This document shows, in pieces, positions 1-10,400 of a DNA stretch of 64,000 bases; the first letter of the stretch is position 1, and the number at the start of each line of letters is the position of its first letter. Below the pieces are notes generated by a model, which worked only from the letters and a program-made list of their open reading frames with translations, searched no databases and was not told the origin of the DNA. Origin of the DNA: Pampus argenteus (Eukaryota > Chordata > Actinopteri > Scombriformes > Stromateidae). Position numbers and translations under genes: made by a program. The stretch spans positions 18,308,001 through 18,372,000 of the forward strand of contig CM072866.1 in assembly GCA_036937835.1 (NCBI GenBank), read 5' to 3'.

Positions 1-894
1 CTCAGTGTAAGTGCACTGTTGGTTTCCACATCACACTTGTGTATGTTACATGTGAAGCATAATTGGCAGTGGGTCAGTTAGTATCAATGCTATTTTTCAG
101 CTGCATATTACAATCTTGAGTAGTTTGAAGGAAGCAGTGCATGTAGTCATTAGTTTAATCAAGTTAATCAAGTTTTATTCTGCCAATCCATAAATCAAAT
201 ACTGGCAAACTTTAGACCATATATTAAATCTCTCCCTTAAAACCGCAAACATATAAACACAGCTGTTAAACACAGGGTGATCCATCTCAAAGACAGGAAA
301 TCTCAGGTAAAGATTATTACCTTTAAATGAGGACAATTCAATACATTTAATGAAATGTACAAAGACGTAAATATTTTTAAAGCTCCATTATATAAGCATT
401 GACTACGTAATATGATTTGTTAATATCTGGTGTTTAATAAAAGACAATATGATCCTAAAGATGATGGATGTCAAGAGAGAAAGGAGGGAGACAATGAAAA
501 ATTGATGGATGACGACTCACCAGTGACTCAACAGACATGACAATGAGACTGGATTTGAAGTGGTGCGTTGTTAGAGCCTTTAAATGAGGTGACGTTTTGG
601 CGTAAATCATGCTGTTGTATTACTAAGACAGTGTGACAATAGGTGAGATTAACTAAAGAGCAAGGACAGGATTGTTTCTTTTGGGTGTGAAAAGGAGTGC
701 AAGAGGGAATTCGAAGAAATGACTGAACACATTGTTCTTTCATACCTCCTCGTGGTTTCTGTGCAGAGCTTTATACAGTCTGTCAGGGGAAAACTGTAGC
801 TGAGGGGATCACTGAGACTGTCAGTAGTACTGTCAGTTTAAATAATTGTAAAAACAATAGTCAGAGTGCTAATATTAAAAAAATACGGCAGATT

Positions 895-1035
895 TGTTTG
901 TATACAGTAACACAACAAGGCAACTCAAAGTGATTTACATTAAATATAAAAGGTATTAAGACAAGATGTAAAATAAAGGTGACATCATAAAACAGACAGT
1001 TATGTCAGATTTAAAAGGGTAAAAATAAAGTGCAG
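895..1035 (-). repeat. L2-like LINE/SINE 3' tail fragment, reverse orientation
   Basis: Bases near 912-945 read, on the minus strand, like the 3' tail common to teleost L2-clade LINEs and the SINEs that share it (a TAAA-CACTTTGA-TTGCCTTG type core). The same core occurs in plus orientation at about 26455-26510. Boundaries are approximate and the assignment is from memory of the family. Confidence 0.4.
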
Positions 1036-3879
1036 CATGAAATATGAGTTTGAGTTTATTTGCAGTCACACAAAAAAACAAGAAAAAACAAACAATGTGT
1101 AGGGAGAGGAAAAAGGCCTAGTAAGGCTTATTGACTGATCTAAATAATAAATAAACATATGTATAAAAGAAAAACAAAGTCGCACTCTGATTAAAAAAAT
1201 GGGATTATAAACCAAAAAAATTAAAGCCATTTATTTATTTATTTATTAAATATACTCTAAAGGATTTTAAGGACATTTTAAATGAATGAGATTGAAAATT
1301 GACCTCTGATTGTCATGGATGCTCGTCTGGTTGAGTGATCTGGTAATAATAAATAGTCAAATTAATTGAATTTAATAAAAGGCAGTGATAAACAGAAAAG
1401 TCTTCCATCTTGTGAAACATAAAAACACATAAAAACAACATAAATGTCTTCTCATGGTACCGTAGAGTAACGAGATGCACAAACGACAATCCCGTCATAT
1501 CACTCATCAAAAGCTCCCATCAGTCATGTCGTGCGTGCAGTTACTCATCCTCCATCTTTGTCTCATCCTCATCGCCATCACGTATCCCAGTGCTATCAAA
1601 CTCTGGCACGCTTTCCGTACACGCACAGTGCCAGCTGGTAACCCTGTCCCCTCCTCCCCCCTCCCCATTTACCGAGTGGTACACGGATGGATCGGAGTGT
1701 GCACACATCTCCCCAGCTTCAGATTCATCCCTGTTGTTACATAAGAGCCATGCATAGGCTTACAAATCAGTTTATAATAGCCGCTGGCCACACACTCAGA
1801 GAGGATAGAGGTCAGCGAAGCAGCATGGACAACCAGTGGACGGATGCTGGCGGGAGTCTGGACAGAGGGAACGCTGGCACACAGTCCTGTCTGTATGCTC
1901 TGGTGGACACCTACCTGTCGTACTGGATGGCTCTGAGCAGCCAGTCTCGGGTTCCACTTTTAGGCCATGTAGTCTATTGTCATTGGTTGTTTCTCACTGG
2001 TACCTTTGAATTTTGTCCCCACTAATTCTGCCCCAGGCCTTGATGCGCTGCAGGATTACTATGATCCTGAACCAGCGGCAGGCGGAGCAGGAACTCACCG
2101 CCCCCACGTTGGCTCTAAACGGCACGATTTAAGAATAACAAATGGATTTTCCTTGATTCCATGAGAACGTGGGTCGGTTCTTAGGACACCCAGTACAATT
2201 ATAGGTTTGCTCCTGAATACGTTTTTAATATCCGTGCACTAATACACCTCCTGGTGTTACAGTGTGTCCTTAGAAATCCTGGTCAGCTCAAGTCAAGGTT
2301 TTAACCTTTGCAATGACTGCAGCTGGACGTATTGTTGAGTCACAGTCCAACAGTGAATGTACTTGGTGCAGTTTTGCATGAGAAACATGACAATGAGAAC
2401 AGCAAGGCCTTGAGGGTATGTGGAGGTGAGAAGAGGAAACAAAACAAAGGGAGTCAAAAGTGGAAGAAAACAAGCTAAAAAAAGAAGATTGTTATGACAG
2501 TCCACTGTCATTTTCCCAACTGAGCCATGTTTTTTTTCCTTTATCATCATCATTATTTTTTCTCACAACAAACAAGGTGAAAATGAGAATGGGAAAAAAA
2601 AGGTGGAAAAATATACTAGTAGAACCTGAGCACATAATAAATGAGACAGATAACATTGTTCAATCTCAGATCCTTCCCCACAGAGAGGAAAAAGGAACGA
2701 TAGGTAGAGGAGGAGGAGGAGGGGTGTTTTAATGCCGTCAGGAAGAGTCAGATCCTCCTGGTATTGTCCAGCAGCATGGGCTGTCCCACTAATAGCCTCA
2801 CTAATCACTCTTGTCATTTTTAATCTCCCTCTTCCACCCTGGGCGTATTTAAAGCAGGGGCCTCCGTGTGACCAGCCAGGATTAGACTAGTGAGCAGGAA
2901 CGGAGGGAGGAGAGCAGCAGCAGCATGCTCACATTGGGCGCCATGTGACTGATGCTAATGCTAACAGTACTGGATAGTACAAAGACACACCAACCAATGA
3001 TGTGTTTTTGTTGATTTTTTTTTTTTGTACTGAAAAGGAAAATTTAATTGCATTATTACAGTGTGAACAGTGTTTGTGAAGTAATATATAAATGCAATAT
3101 GCAAATTAAAGGCAATTCTGCATATTCTTAATCTCATTTGTCTTAATCTTGACATGTCACATAAATGTGTTAATTGTAATGTAATTTTATTTTCTTATTC
3201 TAATCCCGAACGTCGGACACTTTACGTGTCAGAGTGTGTCTCAGGTCGATTTCCTCTTCAGCCATTTAATAGTCTTATAGCTCAGTGTGTCGTACACAGG
3301 CGTAAAACCCTGCTGTTTAAACTCTGCTGTGTGTTTTCATTAATCTGTTTGGACAGCTCTCCTTATAGGAAAGAAAATACCTTGGTCTCGAGTATATTTG
3401 ACCTCTGTCCTAATTTTAGAGTAAATGGTGTCCGATATGGAAAAGGATGTCCCTGAATCGGAGCATAGCTTTGACTGGGGTATGATATCGGCTAATATTG
3501 GCTTTACCTCGTCATAGTTATCAGCGATGACTTGTTTGCATTGTGCCGACACATTTCTTCACACGATGTGGGATTGACCGCCTGTTGTGGCAGGATGTTG
3601 CTTCTAAACTGACAGCGCCTGCACACTGTTTTTGATTTTGAATGACATTTCTTTGCTCCGAGTCCCTGAATATCAGAAGCGTATGGTGCTTTCAGGTTAT
3701 CTGCAGCTCGTATAAATGAGGCTAAAGAGGTGAATTTGAATATATGGCTCACAGCAGCTGAAGAATCGAAGCGTCTCTTGTGATTTAACTGTCATGATCC
3801 TTTGCTGTCTATTGTGTATTTGATCCACATTCACTGTACTCATCCTACATTATCCGATGAGTCTATATTATCAGATATA

Positions 3880-4092
3880 TGGGGTTGAGGTGGGTGTTTT
3901 TCCCTTTTTCTTTCTCTAATTTATTTGGGGGTTGTTTTGTTTATTGAGGGTAAATTCTGCTATCTGTTGGTATGTTATATATATATCTTTCTGACATGTA
4001 TATTATGGTGTGTTCAATGGTTGTATATTGTCTGTGTTTATATCCTTAAATAAATAGATTTGATAAAAAAAAAAACAAAAAAAAAAAAAAAC
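3880..4092 (+). repeat. Possible retroposon 3' end with poly-A tail
   Basis: A T/G-rich stretch ends in an AATAAA-like signal (about 4048) followed by an A-rich tract of about 27 bases at 4065-4092, the form expected of a 5'-truncated LINE or a processed transcript insertion. No coding similarity is visible, so the family is not assigned. Confidence 0.3.
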
Positions 4093-4599
4093 ATGCAAGC
4101 AAAATCCCTCCCCCACTGTAAGTTGACCTGTTACGTCATGCTGGTTTCCAGTTTTACTACACCTGACTTCTGTCACCTGAGGCTCTGTGAACACTCTGCT
4201 GTGAGAGCACGTCAGGACACGCCGTGATGATGCAAGAGATTTTGGGACGATGTGGGGGGAGGGAGGACGCCCTGCCTGGAGACTTTGGCGAGATCTCTGG
4301 GCTATTTTCCTCTCCCCCGTTTAGCATACTTAATCTGCTGTGATGTTGTTGACATGAGTGCAGGTTGGAGAGAAAGTGAGGAAAGAAACCTAAAGCTGTA
4401 AACTACACCTGAGAAGCCTATTGATTATAGTTGAATGTTCCCTTTTTTTAATTTTACTTGATCTTGTTATTCATTAAGGATTTTAGGGATTGGCACTAGA
4501 TGAGCTGTTATCATTTATTAACTTCTTGTTTTTTTCATACTGGGGAGACAGCTTCTTTCCTCTAATTCACATATTTAGTATTGTTTGTCTTTTACAATG

Positions 4600-4782
4600 A
4601 TTTAGAGCTGCAACGAAGAAAACTTTTCTAATTCCCTGGTTCCAGCTTCCTTTCCGGTCTTATTTAGTCTTCTGTGATAGTGAACTGAAGGTCTGTTGGT
4701 TGTGGACTGTTGTTCAAGATTATTCGCCATATGACAGATTAATCAATAATAAAAATAACTATTAGTTGCATCGCTACAGTAA
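4600..4782. repeat. hAT-like MITE, terminal inverted AGCTGCAAC / GTTGCA motifs
   Basis: The segment opens with TTAGAGCTGCAAC and closes with ACTATTAGTTGCATCGCTA, near-inverted ends. Internal ATTAATC-type motifs are typical of a very common percomorph non-autonomous element. Similar copies or remnants lie near 32480-32640, 51960-52015, 53225-53395 and 62640-62930. Confidence 0.55.
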
Positions 4783-6013
4783 TAGCTCACGCTCAAAAGG
4801 AAAACCTTACCCCTGCATTACCTCTTTGTCCAGAGGCATCACAACACTTGCATGTATCAGCACTGTGCACGACAGCCTTCATTATTAGTACGAATGTGCG
4901 TGCTCTCTATTTGACGTCACAGGTTACATATTATCCGCGCCACTGCTGTTATTTCCCAGAAGCCAACTGTGCATTTTACTGTCACCTTGTTATGTCCTTT
5001 CCCTGCAGGGAGAACAAGGAAGTGGAGTGGGAGGAATGACAGACAGAGTGATGGGTGGTGAAAGAAAACAATGGGTTTGGGTGTTGAGAACAGGAACGAT
5101 TAGGGGGGACAAAGAGATCGGTTATGTGTGAAGCCTCAGTGCTGCTTTTCCCAAAGGGGGTTTAAGTTTACTGGTTTCTGTGAGATTGGTGTCTCAAGTC
5201 ACATTTACATAGTGTGCAGTAAGTCACTTGGAGTTAAGGATTAATCATCAGTGATTATTGTGTGTATAGCATGCAATATAGTCCTTTAATAATTCCCAGC
5301 ATATCTGTGTGTGCGCCTGTGTTCATGTGCAGGATTTCTGGCATGCATCTCCTCTCATTACTGCACTCGCTGTGTCCTCAGCTTGCAGCCCATCAACACC
5401 GTCCCCATCTTTGCTCTTCACTTTACAAATGTCTGGGGGTTGAACATGCATTGACAGCAGCTATAGGCAGTAGTGTGCACAGCAGCATTGTTCCACTTAC
5501 TCAAACAGGCACTCACTCAGTTGTTTTTTATCCATTTAGCCCAAGAAATAACTGACTTATATTAGGTACACGTAAGTTCTAACAGATGTAAAATTGTACA
5601 GTATGTAATTAGATGGCCTGGATCAACACCAGAAGTGATGCTACATACATTGCTTGTGTTGGCACAGCTGTGGTTCACTACCACACACAAACACACGGAT
5701 CAACTCAAACATATACATTTGTGACACATACACACATCCATTTTAGCAGCTCGGTTTATCATCGTTTACCGAAAGGGGATGAATCACGAAACCGGCATCC
5801 CCATTAGTCTTTGTTGAGAGGAAGATTACTGAGAAATATTAGGAAGTTACAGACACACACACACCTCTCCTGATAAGGGCAGGTAGAGGTACCTGTTTCC
5901 ATGACAACCAGCTCAAGATGGATTTGAAGACGTTGTAGTGATGTGTAGGTGAGACTTTACTAAGATGACTCATAGAGCACCAATCATAAGCAGTCACAGG
6001 CTTAGTGGTATCA

Positions 6014-6050
6014 CCCCCCCCCCCCCCCCCCCCCCCACACACACACACCC
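6014..6050. repeat. Poly-C run and CA repeat
   Basis: Twenty-three consecutive C bases are followed directly by an (AC) run. Such homopolymers are length-unstable and prone to sequencing error. Confidence 0.9.
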
Positions 6051-7438
6051 ATCCCTCCGTCTGTCACAGATCATCCCTCTGTGTTTTACCCCAGAAAACA
6101 TATGTCTTTACCTTTATTCTCTATTTTCTAGTCTCTTTCAGGATCATGACATTCTGTCTTTGAAGAAACTGCTAATCTCACAGCCCATTTAGTCCGTCTC
6201 CTATTACAACATGAACCATAAAATGTACCATTCCCTTAGCCATCCCAGGTCCTTTCTGTGTATGAGTGTGCATGTTCTCCTAGTGTGTATAGGATGGGTC
6301 AAATGTGGATGATCAGTTGCGTTTTTTTTATCCACTAATTCTGTCAAATAACTACAAACAGTACAGTGAGATGTTTCTTTTCTTTTCCTTGAGGGAAGGT
6401 ATTCATTCACTGACCTTAGCTTTCATGTCTTCTTTATCATCCTCATCCTCTGAGGGCCTTGTCTGGCCTTGTTGTGTCAGATTTCTGCCCCCGCAAGGCG
6501 TCTGGTTACATCACAGACAGGAGCTGGATGGATGCAGAGCTGTAAATATTTTCGCCAGACAGTCACAGAGAGCGAGAGAGAGGGAGCCCATAGAGTTATT
6601 TCTGTGTTTATGTCTGTGTACGTGGATCCGTGCCATACCTGAAGCTATAAGGATGCCTGCAGCTTGTTGCTACCCATACTTTATATCATTCTTTTCTTGT
6701 TCTTATCTGCGTCTTTACTGATGTCTCTGGCAGCGATGCTGTGATTTACAGTGACTCTGATATCAGGGTGTGTTTTTTTTTAAAAATGGGGCTAAATATG
6801 TTAAATTGCTTAAAGCAAGAAAAGATTTGTGAGCCTGAAAAAGTGTCCAAATATATTGATTTAAGTGTTTGAATTTAAAACTGCAAATGAGGCCTAACAT
6901 GAGGCTGGTGTCTGAGAACAAGCCCTGTGTACAGTATACCTGTCTGCTGTCACAATATGTGTATATTATATTCTATAAATCTAAAAGGTTAACAGAATAG
7001 GAAAGAAACAACATATATTTTTACTACACATGTTCATTTTTGTCATTTTTCATATGAAATCCTACATGTTTTTATTCATCTAGACCGCTAAAATCTTCCA
7101 AATGGGAAACCTGTAACAAAGGATCACATGTATTGCTTTATTTCTAGAAGGTATTAGGCTTATTTACAGACACAGGATATCATATATCACATTAATATCA
7201 GTATTATTTGATTAAATATTGCTGATACTGGGGTGAAGAGCAGTTTCACAGCTGACTTTGTTAACATTAACATGTCACTTCATGAATAATAATAATAATT
7301 TAAGTGTTTTCATGTGTAATGCTTAAAATAACTATTTTAAGGCTGTTTCTTTGACAGATTCTTCTGTTTTCATGCGTAATGAGGATTGTTGAAGCTTAAA
7401 GTCTAAAATGTTTGTTTGTTTGTTTGTTTGTTTTGTAG

Positions 7439-10400
7439 AAAGTGAGTGAGAAAGTTGGAGGTGCAGAAGGAACGAAGTACGATGTGGACTTCACGGAGAT
7501 GGAAAAGGCAAGACTAACTCTTTTCATTGTCCCATTATGAGCTTGTAAAGAACCAAAACTAGATATTATTATAAGATTTCTAGAAGATCATCAAATTCTG
7601 TGGAATCAACACAGATCTGTGCAGAAGAATCTTTAATCGTTACACAATCCACTTCTTCTCTCACAGTTGATGGTTATAAAGGTCCACCAGTGCTGCCCAG
7701 CATTATTAAACACATTCAGCATCCCTGCAGTTTTAATGAAACAAACTTTTGTCTGCAGTGTAAACATTTGTTATTAAAGTACACAACACAATGTAAAATC
7801 TAGGCACGACAATAAGACAAGTGTGCACTTTTGGTTGTCTATATGTTAGAGGTTTAAAAAATAGTGTGAAGTTGAGCAATGCAGGAGCTGCAAGAGCTCA
7901 TCACACAGAAACAAGAACCCCGACCAGCTTTCAGCTCTACTACGATGCCGCAGAACAAACCAATAATTTCTTCTTCTTTTTTTCCCCCCTCTTTGCTAGA
8001 TGTCAAGTTCATAGATCCATAAATTGTGTCATTGCTCTTATAGTTCTCTCATCTCTCCCTCTTCTTTCCTTTTACATGTTGGTTTATGTTGTGGGTTGCA
8101 GAAGATGGACACCACCGCAAGGGCCGTGCTGGACATCATGACCAAGACCACTGAGTATCTGCAGCCAAACCCAGGTGACATAAACCAGCTGGACAATATG
8201 ATAATATGTGCATGTGATGTATTCAAAAATATACTATTAGACACACAGATATACATAGTCACATATAAGTCCAAATTAGTGTCCAAATTAACAGCAAACT
8301 ATAAATTACAATCAAGTATTTTTTCGACTACTTTTGGCACAAAAAGCATTCTGTTTGCTGACAACAAAAGTTGTGATCAAGCATTTATGTCTTGTCTTTA
8401 CAGCCACCAGAGCCAAGATGAGCATGATAAACTCCATGTCACGTATGCGCGGCCAGGAGAAGGGACCGGGCTACACACAGACCGAGGCAGTCCTGGGAGA
8501 GTCCATGCAGCGGTTTGGCAGGGAGCTTGGAGAGGACTCTAATTTCGGTGAGCTGCAGCACATTAAAGCTCCTCACATTAAAAAAAAACTACTTTTTTGT
8601 TATAGGTTTCACAAAAACAGAGTGGCATAATTTAATTCCCTCAAGGACGCAGAGATGTTATGAAAAATGTATGAGCCCGTTTTCCAGACAAGATGCCTGC
8701 AGTTTGCTTTATTTAGTTCACAAGTGAAGGCATTAAAATGCAATTTGAAGAGAAATACCTATCTTCAAAATCTGCTGTGGATTTAAATGAGTTAATGCTG
8801 GTGAAAATGAAAACCTCATTATCACATTTGGAAATTTTCTGCAACTTGCTGACATTGAACCTGTGTTATGGATGTGTTCAATGCATCTAAATGTGTGTTG
8901 TTGTTTTTTTTCAGGCCTTGCTCTGATTGATGCTGGGGAAGCCATGCGTGAGCTGGGAGAGGTGAAGGACGCTCTGGACATGGAGGTCAAACAGAACTTC
9001 ATCGATCCGCTACAGAACCTCCACGAAAAAGACCTCAAGGAGATTCAGGTACGACTACAGAGCAGGTAGAGTCAGCTGGCTCTCAGTGACACCCATTCAT
9101 CTGGTGGGATACACTACAGAAAAACAACAAATAAATGATTACTTTTTGGTCAGATTTAGTTTGTGGTCTTTTGCAGCATCACCTGAAGAAAATGGAGGGC
9201 CGTCGCCTGGACTTCGATTATAAGAAGAAGCGTCAGGGCAAGGTGACAGAGGACGAGATCAAACAAGCGCTAGAGAAATTCGACGAATCCAAGGATATCG
9301 CTGAGCAGAGCATGTTCAACCTGTTGGAGAGTGATGTAAGGATTGTTTCACCCTCAACACTTGTCTGCTTGTTTAATTAATAGAACTCAGCACAGCCAGA
9401 CTTTAAATTAATGCTTATGTTGCTCTGTGTCTGCTGAATGTGTGAGTTACATTTCTGTCCTACTCCTCAAAATAAGACATCAAATGGTTTAATGGGCCTG
9501 ACTGGAAAAAGTAGCAGCTGTTTATCTTGATGTAGTAACTAAATAGTGGATGAAAACGCGCATTAATCCAAATTTTCTTTTGCAGATATTTTGAAAATTC
9601 GGTTTAGATCTGCATGCATCTTTAAAAATGTAATCCATATCCGTACTATTGTGTATATGTAATCCTAAAATCACCTGAAAACACACCTTCATCTAAATCT
9701 AAGGTTGTAGTATTTGGACTCCATGTTCCAGTAATAATCATCGTCATGTTGTTACACGCAATATGTGCAAGCAGCCATGCCGTCGACATGTAACAGACAA
9801 CTCTGTGCATCAACAGATTGAACAGGTGAGCCAGGTCGCAGCGCTGGTCCATGCTCAGGTGGAGTATCACAGCCGGGCTGCGGAGATCCTCACACAGCTC
9901 TCCAGTAAGATCGACGAACGGTCAGTATTTCTGTTCCACCAGGACTTTCAGCTTTCGGTGGTGTTCAAACACAAATAATACATTTCTGAACTACCTATCA
10001 GTCCAACACATTGCATTTGTACATTTCTGCAGCGCAGCAATGATGAATTCTGTTTTCCACTGCAGGATAAGGGATGCTTCTAACAAACCAAGGAAAGAGT
10101 ACATGCCTAAACCACGTACTTCTCTGGACTTCTCCATCAGTGAGAACCACAATGGAGGCATCCACAGTGCTCGCTCTCCAGGTGAGTCCAGTAATAAAAA
10201 AAACCTCATCGTTCAGAAACATGTCCAGAAACTTGCCTGGGCGGACACACTTACGTCTGTCTTTGCTGAATCTCATTGTATGTCTAAAAAATGTATTATA
10301 AGTAGAATTCGACTGTACAGGATTGTTTCTGGGCTAGTTTCTATTTATCCCTCCTTTTTTTTTTTCTTTAACCCTCTCTATGTTTTTATTTCTACCATAA

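Larger units (their letters stand above)
1..7438. other. Non-coding AT-rich DNA, probable endophilin intron 1
   Basis: No exon with homology I recognise was found on either strand. The conserved first endophilin exon, which should encode the amphipathic N-terminal helix starting Met-Ser-Val-Ala-Gly, is not visible here. The stretch is therefore best read as part of a long first intron, which is usual for this gene family, though it could partly be intergenic. It holds simple repeats (poly-A at 4066-4092, a 23-base C run at 6014-6036, a TTTG run at about 7410-7434 just before the first visible acceptor), an L2-like tail and one hAT-like MITE. The open frames in it show no splice-compatible protein similarity. 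Confidence 0.55.

Noticed and set aside
1687..2110. Open frame with a plausible-looking peptide (S-C-L-Y-A-L-V-D-T-Y-L-S-Y-W-M-A-L) as an unknown exon
   Set aside because: No recognised homology, no convincing acceptor and donor in matching phase, and no neighbouring exon to join.
3340..3752. Two minus-strand frames with several Cys and His residues as a zinc-finger or hAT transposase piece
   Set aside because: Cys/His spacing fits no known finger, and the frames overlap with stops; too weak to call.
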